From Chloroflexota bacterium (lineage in GTDB: Bacteria; Chloroflexota; UBA6077; JACQUR01), in contig JACQUR010000045.1 of NCBI GenBank assembly GCA_016210245.1, positions 1 to 10,429 on the forward strand: a DNA stretch of 10,429 nt. Direction: 5' to 3'. Numbering within the stretch: position 1 is the stretch's first letter; each line of letters begins with the position of its first letter. Under the pieces are notes generated by a model. The model did no database searches and was not told where the DNA came from. It worked only from the letters and a program-made list of their open reading frames with translations. Below are positions 1 through 6,932 of this stretch, piece after piece. A program made the translations under genes and the position numbers.

Positions 1-413
1 GCGATCGGCCGCTCGGTCGTGTGGATCTTCACACCCCACACGGCTGGCAGGCTGCGCCGCGAGCGGGGCACGGTGAGGTGGACCGCGTCGGGAATAATGT
101 CGCTCAGGCCCAGCAGGTCGAGCGCGCTCTCGTGCGAGACGATGGCGGCATCCTTACCGGCAGCGAGCCACGCGGCCAGCACGTGCTCCCGGGGCGACGA
201 CGGATACTCACGGAGGCGGTAAAGCCCATGCCGGACGCGGAGGAACCGGCCGCTTCTGGTGTGGTGCGAGAGCAGGGCTCGGCTGAAGCCGCACGTGCGG
301 GCTTGCTCGGCTGTGAAGTAGCCGGCTTGCCCGGAGGCCGTGTGAAAGAGGCACATGCGGTCTGGCCTCGTGCCAGGATGGGGCGACACATCAGCCGTTA
401 TCTCGTCATTCAT
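1..413 (-). CDS. AbiEi-family antitoxin / transcriptional regulator (partial, N-terminal part)
   Basis: The minus strand reads without a stop from an ATG at 413-411 to the window edge, giving 137 residues; the C-terminus lies outside. The protein starts MNDEITADVSPHPG. The core runs from residue 20 and has the pattern of the AbiEi-type winged-helix domain: LFHTASGQAGYFTAEQA, then GFSRALLSHHTRSGRF, then RHGLYRLREYPSSPREHV, then AAIVSHESALDLLGLSD and VHLTVPRSRR. In known type IV toxin-antitoxin systems AbiEi represses its own operon and counteracts the nucleotidyltransferase toxin AbiEii, usually encoded just downstream; here that would be beyond position 1. Many stand-alone regulators share this domain, so the toxin partner is inferred. 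A start at Met20 (356) is also possible, but the promoter placed directly before 413 favours the first ATG. Confidence 0.8.
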   Translation of the reverse strand, partial: MNDEITADVSPHPGTRPDRMCLFHTASGQAGYFTAEQARTCGFSRALLSHHTRSGRFLRVRHGLYRLREYPSSPREHVLAAWLAAGKDAAIVSHESALDLLGLSDIIPDAVHLTVPRSRRSLPAVWGVKIHTTERPI

Positions 414-420
414 ACGCCAA

Positions 421-449
421 ATAGTACTTGACTTTCACGTGACGTGCAA
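421..449 (-). promoter_or_regulatory. Sigma70-like promoter of the AbiEi gene, apparently leaderless
   Basis: On the minus strand TTGCAC (449-444) and TACTAT (426-421) are separated by exactly 17 bases. Seven bases lie between the -10 box and the ATG at 413, so transcription would begin at or next to the start codon and no Shine-Dalgarno sequence fits. The spacer contains the 8-bp palindrome TCACGTGA (435-442), a possible operator. Confidence 0.5.
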
Positions 450-566
450 GCCGCGTTGACTGCTGATCAGGCCTACTTCACCACCAACGTGGCCCGGATG
501 CGCTACCCGGAGTTCCGGGCGCAGGGGCTGCCCATCGGCTCGGGGCAGATGAACGAACCGAGTTAG
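441..566 (+). pseudogene. Transposase C-terminal remnant (ISKra4-like)
   Basis: The plus strand encodes, from about 456, LTADQAYFTTNVARMRYPEF followed by RAQGLPIGSGQMNEPS and a TAG at 564-566. The pattern N-x-RM-x-Y-x-x-(F/Y)-x-x-x-G-(L/Y)-PIGSG is typical of the C-terminal part of ISKra4-type DDE transposases, where it is normally followed by VESACK-like residues and a GMRW motif. After the TAG the same frame continues VIAQRAPIGGRW (about 576-611), which may be the decayed continuation. There is no N-terminal part, catalytic core or terminal inverted repeat, and an in-frame TGA lies at 429-431 just upstream. It is a fragment, not a working gene. The family name rests on recall of the motif. 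Confidence 0.55.
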
Positions 567-726
567 CGCATGCCCGCGGTCATTGCCCAGCGGGCCCCCA
601 TCGGTGGTCGATGGTCGTCGGTTCGCCAGCAACGGGCACCGGTCCCCTTCCCTCCCGCTGTGCGCGACTCCCGCGTTCTTGCCGGGCTGCTGCCCGACGA
701 GCCCACGGTCGACGCGGAAGATCCGG

Positions 727-1158
727 CTACTTTGACGCGCGAAGTTCCGCGAACTTGCGCCGCCAGGCCACAGCCTGATTCACGAGGCCACGTTCCTCGT
801 GCCACGCGATGGCGCGCTCAAGCTCCGACTCGAACCCGTCCACGATGGCGAAGCGATGGGCCTGCTTCAGCACACCGGGATAGTCGCCGGCCTCGAACAT
901 CCACCGAAGAAGCACAATGGGCTCGTACTGGCAGGTGAGACCGTGTTTGTACAGGAACGAGAGCAGTTCACCGTGGCGTCGGCTCACCACGAGGCGTTTG
1001 GCTCCCAACTCAAACTCGCTGCGGAAGCTCTCAACGTCCCATCCATTCCTTCGACAGCGGCTCATCGCAGCGATAAGTCCGCCGGCTCGGAACAGCCGAG
1101 CTACATCCTCGCGCCTGTCCGGCGTCGCGCGTCCGCGCGGGCGGAACTCCTGAACCAC
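727..1158 (-). CDS. Hypothetical protein, downstream partner of the toxin-helicase gene
   Basis: I do not recognise this 143-residue protein. The chosen start is the GTG at 1158-1156, preceded by AAGGAG with 9-base spacing; a TTG at 1185 in the same frame would overlap the end of the helicase gene. The sequence is charged and probably helical, with no signal peptide or membrane segment. It has a basic N-terminus (QEFRPRGRATPDRREDVARL), a middle part RRHGELLSFLYKHGLTCQYE, and a C-terminal half with two similar-looking segments, GVLKQAHRFAIVDGFESELE and IAWHEERGLVNQAVAWRRKF. The gap after the helicase stop (1178) is only about 20 bases, so the two genes are likely co-transcribed and perhaps translationally coupled. 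That position suggests a partner role for the helicase, but nothing in the sequence shows the function. Confidence 0.65.
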   Translation of the reverse strand: MVQEFRPRGRATPDRREDVARLFRAGGLIAAMSRCRRNGWDVESFRSEFELGAKRLVVSRRHGELLSFLYKHGLTCQYEPIVLLRWMFEAGDYPGVLKQAHRFAIVDGFESELERAIAWHEERGLVNQAVAWRRKFAELRASK

Positions 1159-1177
1159 GCTGCATCGCTCCTTCGGA

Positions 1178-2726
1178 CTACACAACGATCAAGCGATCTC
1201 GGGCGCGCGACAGGGCTATGTAGGACTCGATCGCGCGCCCCCAGTTGCCCCGGCCGCCGTCCTCTGAGCCGACGACGACCACTACAGGTCGCTCATGACC
1301 ACGGAAGACACGCGGCGTGCTGACCAGCACACCATCGGGTCGCCCGCGGTCGGTGTGGGCGGGTAGTCCGAGCTGAACGAGGCCGGCGGCCATCGCGTCA
1401 GGTCGCACAGTCGGCGGGCAGCACACTACCACGATCTCCTCCAGGGCGTACTGCGCGCGAAGGGCCAGGACGTGCTTACCCACCTTCGCGACACGCCCGT
1501 TGTGGTCAGATGCCCTGTCTACCACCACCTCGGCGCTCGAATAGGCGGGCAACTCCATTCGCACAGGGTGCGGCAGAGAGTGTTGAAGCGTGGTGGCGTA
1601 GTAGCTCGCGATCTCCCGCGAGTTGCGGTAGTTGACCGAGAGCTCGCAGCGGGTGCAGCGCGGGATGGCCCGCAGTCCCTTCTCCCACCGATCGAAGCGG
1701 TCGCGATACCTCCGCTCGTCGCCGCGCGGGATGTTGCCGCCGAGTTGGTTGAGGTCGTGGAAGATTGTGATTCCCTTGCTGGTCGCGGCAAGCACCGCCC
1801 CGATGGCCCGGTACCACTCAGGTGAGATCTCTTGGCCCTCGTCCACGATGACATGGTCCACCGCGCCAACGAGCTCGACCAGACCGTGGACCGAGGTGGG
1901 CACGAAGTAGTACGCCGTGGCGATCGAGCCCGTGAGCATTTCTTGAATCCGGGTGCGAGAAACTGCGAGGGCGTTGTGGTCAGGGCACACCAACGCAACG
2001 GACACATTCTGCCGCGCGAGTGCCGCCATGCGGTGCCACGCACACACCGTCTTCCCGGTACCAGCGGAGCCAGACACAGCCATGCGGGACTCGGGAGGGA
2101 GATCGACGATGAAGCGTTGCGACGGATTGCGACGGATGTAGATACAGCGACCACTCAACGAACCGGCCCTCAAGCGCCGCCTGCAACTCATGATCGGGAG
2201 CGTACAGCGTGTAGCGGGCCCGTTCCGACACGACACCCGTCGTTTCATACAGATCAAGAGCCAATTCCATAACAAGCGGGGCGACTTCGCTCAGAACTCG
2301 CACTAGATCGTCTTGCGTCTGAACGGCGCGGAACGGCGCGAGATCGTGCTGACGGACGCCCAGCGCGCCGAGGACGCCGTACAGATCGGCTGGCTGCAGA
2401 ACCGCTCCAGTGACCCCGTAGGGCGAGGGCGCCGTAGCGTTTCGGTTGACGCGAGGATCGTCAGCCAAGGCATGCTTGACTGCGCGATGGACGAAGACTG
2501 TGTCTCCGTCCACCTTCGCGAGCACCCGGTAGTTCATGTCGAGAGAGAACGAGACGAATGGTGAGTCGCGCAGACGGTGCAGACGCCAGCCGTTTCCGGC
2601 GCGTTCAGGCAATTCCCTGGCAGGAGTCTCGTCGAGCATCTTGAGCAACTCGCGGCACTTGCGCCCTAGACCGGGTGGTAGACCAGCCAGGTCACTCAAG
2701 AACTGGTGTGTGTGTTGTACACGCAC
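1178..2726 (-). pseudogene. RelE/ParE-like toxin domain fused to SF1 (UvrD/Rep-like) helicase, frameshifted
   Basis: Two overlapping frames make one protein. The first frame starts at a GTG (2726) with an in-frame TGA just upstream. It encodes a RelE/ParE-like domain at residues 1-100 (QFLSDLAGLPPGLGRKCREL, then NGWRLHRLRDSPFVSFSLDM, then NYRVLAKVDGDTVFVHRAVK). A linker follows, and then the helicase opening EWSLYLHPSQ near residue 196. The second frame carries the rest: Walker A GSAGTGKT (2071-2048), Walker B VDEGQE, FHDLNQ, VNYRNSREIA and motif VI YIALSRARDRLIVV, then TAG at 1178-1180. An exact tandem repeat, TGCGACGGAT twice on the plus strand at 2119-2138, causes the shift. Removing one copy gives YLHPSQRFIVDLPPES running into the Walker A, a continuous protein of about 512 residues with GSAGTGKT at 216-223. 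Walker B has DEGQ where DEAQ is more usual. The protein ends directly after motif VI, which is short for the family. Toxin-domain fusions to such helicases are known, but their cellular role is unclear to me. Confidence 0.75.
2119..2138 (+). repeat. 10-bp tandem duplication causing the helicase frameshift
   Basis: TGCGACGGAT occurs twice in direct succession (2119-2128 and 2129-2138). Ten bases shift the reading frame by one. The duplication lies exactly at the conserved LHPSQ segment before the Walker A motif, and a single copy restores the family-like reading. It could be a recent slippage mutation, a reversible switch, or an assembly error. Confidence 0.85.
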
Positions 2727-2748
2727 CTCAGGTCACCGAGCCGCTGCG

Positions 2749-2779
2749 GGAACGGTCGCCATTCCCGATGACCCGTTCC
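2749..2779. repeat. 7-bp inverted repeat upstream of the toxin-helicase gene
   Basis: GGAACGG (2749-2755) and CCGTTCC (2773-2779) are perfect inverted repeats separated by 17 bases, ending 23 bases before the GTG start at 2726. It could be a binding site or a leader hairpin. In the rest of 2780-2933 I see no convincing promoter or gene. Confidence 0.35.
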
Positions 2780-2933
2780 ATCGCCTTCGCGAGCATGTAT
2801 CATGGAACCCGTGGCCTGCCCGCTTCCGCAGCACAGTCGACTACTCCGTCGCCCGCACCATCTACAATCGGCCGTACGCTCCGAACCCAGCGAGCGTTGA
2901 CCGGGCCGGGATACGTTCGGATAATCTGCTACG

Positions 2934-3007
2934 TGGCTCCCCGAGCAGGATTCGAATCGCAGCGTAGCGGCCAGCAGCCGCCCGCTCTACCGTTGAGCTA
3001 TCAGAGA
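2934..3007 (-). pseudogene. Degenerate tRNA-Asn-like gene with anticodon GCT
   Basis: The minus strand folds as most of a 74-base tRNA including an encoded CCA. The acceptor arm TCTCTGA pairs with TCGGGGA over 7 pairs (two G-T), followed by discriminator G and CCA. The D arm is GCTC-AACGGTA-GAGC. The anticodon arm is GGCGG-CTGCTGG-CCGCT, which puts GCT at positions 34-36. The body most resembles bacterial tRNA-Asn, whose loop would read CTGTTAA. The T loop TTCGAAT and 3' T stem CCTGC are intact, but the 5' side reads TGCGA where GCAGG is needed, leaving only about one pair, and the region is about one base short. GCT would decode serine AGC/AGU codons, yet the long variable arm of tRNA-Ser is absent. 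I call it a tRNA pseudogene; a divergent working tRNA is less likely. Confidence 0.6.
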
Positions 3008-3067
3008 ATGACCAGCCCGTTGTAGGGAATCCGGCGGCCGGGCGGCAAATGCGGGCCCGGGCGGTCG

Positions 3068-3103
3068 CGAGGCGCACGGCCGTGCGCTCACGGCCACGCC
3101 TCG
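3068..3103 (-). terminator. Strong hairpin downstream of the debranching-enzyme gene
   Basis: CGAGGCG (3068-3074) pairs with CGCCTCG (3097-3103), and inside it GGCCGTG (3078-3084) pairs with CACGGCC (3089-3095) around a CGCT loop. That gives 14 pairs with small bulges. The 16-bp palindrome GCGCACGGCCGTGCGC (3072-3087) is an alternative fold. It lies 12 bases after the stop codon at 3115. There is no T tract, so intrinsic termination is uncertain. Confidence 0.5.
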
Positions 3104-3114
3104 GAGCAGCGGAA

Positions 3115-5346
3115 TCAGGGTACGACCTGCGCGCCGCTGGGCTCCTGCACCACTACCTGCAGGTCGTCGCTCTGGCCGACGTGGACGGCCAGGGTGCCAT
3201 GCTCGCGCACGACCTCGAGGTCGACCCGGTGCTGGCCGACCCGCAGGCCGCGGACGCGCACCCGGTTGAGCAGGGGCGGTAGGAGCGGGCGGACCACGAG
3301 CGCGCGCCCGGCCAGGCGGGGCTGGAGGCCGAGCAAGGTCTGGAGCATCAGGAAGACGCTGCCGGCTGCCCAGGCCTGGGGGCTGCACGAGACCGGGTAC
3401 TGGGCGGGCAGGCTGTGGTAGCGGCGGTCGCGGCCAAAGCCGCAGTACAGCTCGGGCAGACGGTAGAGCGGCATGCGCATAGCCGCGTCCAGCACCTCGC
3501 CGATCAGGCGCGTGGCCGCCTCGTCCAGGCCCTGGCGCTTCAGCCCGGCTGCCACCAGCGCGCTGTCGTGCGGCCAGACCGAGCCGTTGTGGTAGCTCAT
3601 CGGGTTGTAGGTGGGCTCGCGCGCGCTGAGGGTGCGCACCCCCCAGCCGGAGCGCATGTCGTCCGCCATGAGCCGCTGGGCCGTGGACTCGACCCGCTCC
3701 GGGCCAAGCAGCCCGGACCACAGGCAGTGGCCCGGGTTGGAGGCCACGGACGGGACCGGCTGCTTCTGCCCGTCGAGCGCCAGGGCGTAGTACTGCTCGT
3801 CCGCCAGCCAGAACTGGGCCTCGAAGCGCTGCTGGAGCTCGGCTGCCTGCTGGCGGAGCTGCGCCGCCCGCGCCGGCTGGCCCAGGCGCTCGAAGTAGCG
3901 GCTCATGCGCATCCGGGCGTCGAACACGTAGCCCTGGACCTCGGCCAGGGCGATCGGCGGCTCGGCCGGGCGGCCGTCGCGGTGGGAGATGGCGTAGCGG
4001 GAGTCCTTCCAGCCCTGGTTGCGAATGCCGCTCGCCGAGCGGCTGTGGTACTCGACGAACCCGTCGCCGTCGAGGTCCCCGTAGCGGTCGATCCACTCGA
4101 GCGCGGCGGACACGTGCGGCTCCATCTGGCGGGCGAACGCCCAGTCGTCGGTCCAGTCGAGCAGCTCGCCCAGCGCGACCAGGAAGAGCGGGGTGGAGTC
4201 CACGCTCCCGTAGTACGGGGTATGGGGGACCTGGCCAATGGCGGCCAGCTCGCCCAGCCGCACCTCGTGCAGGATCTTGCCGGGCTCCTCGTCGCGCCAG
4301 TCGTCCACCCGGGCGCCCTGGTGCTCTGCCAGGAAGCGCAGGGTGCCGTAGGCGATGTCCGGGCGCAGCACCAGGGTCTGGATGGAGGTGATCAGGCTGT
4401 CGCGCCCGAAGGGCACGCTGAACCAGGGGATACCGGCCGAGGGCAGCAGGCCGGTGGGCAGGTGGTCGGTCAGCATGCGCAGGTCGTGCAGGGCGCGATC
4501 GAGGAGCGCATTGACGAGCTCGTTGTCCGTCTCGATGCGCGTGACTTGCGCCTCCCAGTCCCGGTACGACTGGCGGATGGCCACGAACGCCGCCTCCAGG
4601 TTGCCGCTCCCGACGGGCAGCGCCGTGCCACCCGGAATGCGGGGGTAGATGTGGAGGGTGATGGAGCGGGGCTCGCCGGGCGGGAGGGTCAGCTCGAAGA
4701 TGGCCGCGACCATCGGGGGGCGGATGCGCACCTCCTGGCGGGGGTCGCCGTGGCCGCTCAGGCCGGGCAGCTCTTGCGCCCCCAGCAGTTCGGGCTCGCG
4801 GGCGAGGACCTCGATCCTGGAGGGCTGGGTTTCAAAGACGATGGCGGTCTGGCGCTCCACCTCGTCGATGCCCAGGTACTTCAGCCGGAGGGCGTTGCCC
4901 ACCCCCTCCGGCGGGAGCAGTTGCCCGCGCCGGGGTGGGCGAGCATAGCCACGCACCTCGAACATGTCGCGGAAGTCGGAGCCGAAGGTGAACTGAACGA
5001 CGAGCCTGGCCGGAAAGGGGTTGTAGTTGAGCAAGCCGATGCGCTCGTGGAGGCCGTCCTGGATGAAACGGTTGCGGCGGATGCTGATGCTGCGGGCAGG
5101 GGCGAGCTGCCCATCGCTCAGCTCGAGGGCCTCGTTGGCGAGCTGCAGGTTGGTCATGAAGTTGTACTCCCCGGCCGACGAGAGCAGGCGTGGGCGGCTG
5201 CCCTGCACCCGGAGCTCGTACAGGCTGAGGAAGCGGGTATCGTGGAAGTACAGCCCCTGGCCATCGATGTTGCCGGCGGCGATGTCGCCGTAGGGCTCGG
5301 TGACCAGGCAGATCTGGTTCTCTTTCAGGACCGTGCGCTCGAGCAC
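3115..5346 (-). CDS. Amylo-alpha-1,6-glucosidase / glycogen-debranching-type glycoside hydrolase
   Basis: A 743-residue cytoplasmic-looking protein with no signal peptide. The N-terminal domain (about 1-240) has the signature of the glycogen-debranching N-terminal beta domain: TVLKENQICLVTEPYGDI, then GLYFHDTRFLSLYELRV and RRNRFIQDGLHERIGLLNY. The C-terminal part (about 275-690) is the alpha/alpha-barrel catalytic region: PWFSVPFGRDSLITS (307-321), GKILHEVRLGEL, YYGSVDSTPLFLVALGEL (378-395), GDLDGDGFVEYHSRS (423-437), NQGWKDS (443-449), NPMSYHNGSVWPHDS (581-595) and LPELYCGF (630-637). Asp448 and Glu632 are candidate acid/base residues by motif position only. Such proteins hydrolyse alpha-1,6 branch points of glycogen or related oligosaccharides; exact specificity cannot be read. 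The GTG start lies 15 bases after the purA stop, in the same frame, with only a weak GGGG upstream, so translation is probably coupled to purA. Length is normal for the family. Confidence 0.85.
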   Translation of the reverse strand: MLERTVLKENQICLVTEPYGDIAAGNIDGQGLYFHDTRFLSLYELRVQGSRPRLLSSAGEYNFMTNLQLANEALELSDGQLAPARSISIRRNRFIQDGLHERIGLLNYNPFPARLVVQFTFGSDFRDMFEVRGYARPPRRGQLLPPEGVGNALRLKYLGIDEVERQTAIVFETQPSRIEVLAREPELLGAQELPGLSGHGDPRQEVRIRPPMVAAIFELTLPPGEPRSITLHIYPRIPGGTALPVGSGNLEAAFVAIRQSYRDWEAQVTRIETDNELVNALLDRALHDLRMLTDHLPTGLLPSAGIPWFSVPFGRDSLITSIQTLVLRPDIAYGTLRFLAEHQGARVDDWRDEEPGKILHEVRLGELAAIGQVPHTPYYGSVDSTPLFLVALGELLDWTDDWAFARQMEPHVSAALEWIDRYGDLDGDGFVEYHSRSASGIRNQGWKDSRYAISHRDGRPAEPPIALAEVQGYVFDARMRMSRYFERLGQPARAAQLRQQAAELQQRFEAQFWLADEQYYALALDGQKQPVPSVASNPGHCLWSGLLGPERVESTAQRLMADDMRSGWGVRTLSAREPTYNPMSYHNGSVWPHDSALVAAGLKRQGLDEAATRLIGEVLDAAMRMPLYRLPELYCGFGRDRRYHSLPAQYPVSCSPQAWAAGSVFLMLQTLLGLQPRLAGRALVVRPLLPPLLNRVRVRGLRVGQHRVDLEVVREHGTLAVHVGQSDDLQVVVQEPSGAQVVP

Positions 5347-5361
5347 GAAGCAGCGCCCCGC

Positions 5362-6672
5362 TCAGGACACGGCGAGGGCGCAGAGGTCGGCCAGCGACCG
5401 GTCGGTGAAGATGGTCTCGTCCCGATTCTCGCCCACGCCGATCAGGCCCACCGGGGCGCCCAACAACGTCTCGATGCGCCGCACGTAGCGCTGCGCCTGC
5501 ACGGGCAAGTGCCGCCAGGAGCGGAGCCCGGTGAGCGGCGTGCTCCAGCCCTCGACCGCCTCGTAGACCGGCCGGCACCGCGCCAGCGCCTCAGCGCTGG
5601 CCGGCATGTGCTCGACGCGCGCCCCATCGAGCTCGTAGGCCACGCAGATGCGCAGCGCCTCGACGCTGCTCAGGATGTCGAGCCGGGTGAGCGCCACGGA
5701 GTCGAACCCGTTGACCCGCATGGAGTGCCGACTGGCGACCGCGTCGAACCAGCCGCAGCGCCGGGGCCGGCCGGTGGTGGTGCCGAACTCGTGGCCTTCG
5801 CGCCGCAGGGCCTCGCCTACCTCGTCGAACAGCTCGGTCGGCATGGGCCCGGCGCCGACGCGCGTGCAGTAGGCCTTGAAGACGCCCAGCGCGTGGGTGA
5901 TATGGCGTGGGCCGATGCCTGCGCCCAGACACATCCCGGCGACCGTGGGCGAGGAGGTGGTGACGTACGGGTAGGTGCCGTGATCCAGGTCGAGCAGGGT
6001 GCCGTTGGCGCCTTCCATGAGGATGGTCTTGCCCGAGTCGAGCGCCTCGTGGATCACCGCCTCCACCGCCTGGATGTGGGGCAGCAGCGGCTGGGCTAGC
6101 TCGAGCGACTCGCCGGCGATGCGCTCGGCGTCCAGGGGTTCGAGGCCGTAGAGCGCGTGGAGCAGCGCGTTCTTCTGCTCGACCACGCGCCGCACCCGCT
6201 CCCGGAAGCCCTGGGGATCCAGCAGATCGCCCGCCCGCAGGCCGATGCGGCTGGACTTGTCGACGTAGGTGGGCCCGATGCCCCGCCGGGTGGTGCCGAT
6301 CGACTGGGCGCCGCGGCGGCGCTCCTCGGCCGCATCCAGGATGAGGTGGTAGGGCATGACCAGGTGGGCGCGTTCGCTGATCAGCAGGTTGCGCGTGCTC
6401 ACGCCGCGCTGGTGGAGCACGTCCAGCTCCTGGAGCAGGCTGGCCGGGTTGAGGGCGACGCCCGCGCCGATGATACACAGCGCCTGCGGATTGAAGATGC
6501 CCGCGGGCACGAGGTGCAGAGCGAACTTCCCCTGGGCGTTGACCACGGTGTGGCCGGCGTTGTCGCCGCCGTGGGCGCGGATGACCACCTGGGCGCTGCC
6601 GGCCAGTTGGTCCACGATCTTGCCCTTGCCTTCGTCGCCCCATTGGCCGCCGACGACTGCAATAACCGCCAT
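5362..6672 (-). CDS. purA: Adenylosuccinate synthetase
   Basis: A 436-residue enzyme that joins IMP and aspartate using GTP, the first committed step from IMP to AMP. Start ATG at 6672, preceded by GGGGAG (6682-6677). The open frame continues upstream to 6801, but that extension has no family resemblance. Motifs: phosphate-binding GGQWGDEGKGK (8-18) with catalytic Asp13; HGGDNAGHTVV with catalytic His41; HLVPAGIF (53-60); GTTRRGIGPTYVDKSSRIGL (126-145); GANGTLLDLDHGTYPYVTTS (221-240); GVFKAYCTRVGAGPMPTEL (263-281); EFGTTTGRPRRCGWFD (295-310). Some positions diverge from the usual text (LTRLDIL where LTKLDVL is common), but all key segments are present and the length is normal. It is the first gene of a purA-debranching pair, with a TATAAT box about 170 bases upstream and a hairpin in the leader. 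Confidence 0.97.
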   Translation of the reverse strand: MAVIAVVGGQWGDEGKGKIVDQLAGSAQVVIRAHGGDNAGHTVVNAQGKFALHLVPAGIFNPQALCIIGAGVALNPASLLQELDVLHQRGVSTRNLLISERAHLVMPYHLILDAAEERRRGAQSIGTTRRGIGPTYVDKSSRIGLRAGDLLDPQGFRERVRRVVEQKNALLHALYGLEPLDAERIAGESLELAQPLLPHIQAVEAVIHEALDSGKTILMEGANGTLLDLDHGTYPYVTTSSPTVAGMCLGAGIGPRHITHALGVFKAYCTRVGAGPMPTELFDEVGEALRREGHEFGTTTGRPRRCGWFDAVASRHSMRVNGFDSVALTRLDILSSVEALRICVAYELDGARVEHMPASAEALARCRPVYEAVEGWSTPLTGLRSWRHLPVQAQRYVRRIETLLGAPVGLIGVGENRDETIFTDRSLADLCALAVS

Positions 6673-6787
6673 GTGTCTCCCCTCGAGGCCGGTTTGGAGT
6701 GCTCCAGCGCCGGGAAGCGCGCGACGCTGCGAAGCTAGGGGCGCAGGCGAGCCGCCCATGCCACCGCCCTCCAGCGATCGACATTGC

Positions 6788-6810
6788 ACCGGAAGGACCA
6801 CCCTTCCGGT
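6788..6810 (-). promoter_or_regulatory. Perfect hairpin in the purA leader
   Basis: ACCGGAAGG (6788-6796) and CCTTCCGGT (6802-6810) form a 9-bp stem with a 5-base loop. It lies between the TATAAT box and the purA start, so it would be in the transcript's 5' leader about 115 bases before the ATG. No T tract follows on the minus strand. It could be an operator or an RNA structure that controls stability or translation. Confidence 0.45.
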
Positions 6811-6843
6811 CGCCCCTGGCGCGTACGACGAACGGCGCGGCTC

Positions 6844-6849
6844 ATTATA
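6844..6849 (-). promoter_or_regulatory. Consensus -10 box of the purA promoter
   Basis: The minus strand reads TATAAT (6849-6844), a perfect -10 box in a very GC-rich setting. No good -35 box lies 16-18 bases further up: at 17 bases the hexamer is TGCCCG, and a TTGCCT occurs only at 22. The implied leader is about 165 bases. Confidence 0.45.
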
Positions 6850-6932
6850 TAGCGTCGGCGGGCACCCGGGCAGGCAAAAGGGGGGGCTGCCGCCGAAGGC
6901 CGGTGAGCCGGTTGTTATGAGTGCCTCACCCG

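Noticed and set aside
21..431. Plus-strand 136-codon and minus-strand 95-codon frames at the left end
   Set aside because: The third minus-strand frame, which runs off the edge, encodes a clear AbiEi domain and explains the region.
799..1323. 174-codon plus-strand frame across the helicase/hypothetical junction
   Set aside because: It is antisense to the helicase end and the unknown gene, with no ribosome binding site or motif that I can see.
2934..3007. Functional tRNA-Ser(GCT)
   Set aside because: It lacks the long variable arm of tRNA-Ser and has a mismatched T stem; the body is tRNA-Asn-like.
3415..6099. 894-codon plus-strand open frame opposite the debranching and purA genes
   Set aside because: It is antisense to two well-supported genes, has repetitive low-complexity text rich in H, R, G, A and V, and shows no family motif. 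Long antisense frames are expected at this GC content.
6673..6801. Upstream in-frame extension of purA
   Set aside because: The family begins at MAVIAVVGGQWGDEGKGK, and GGGGAG lies just before that ATG.
6860..6910. Intrinsic terminator for vapC at the C-run and TTTT on the minus strand
   Set aside because: Only short self-complementary CCGG pieces precede it; no stable stem directly adjoins the T run.
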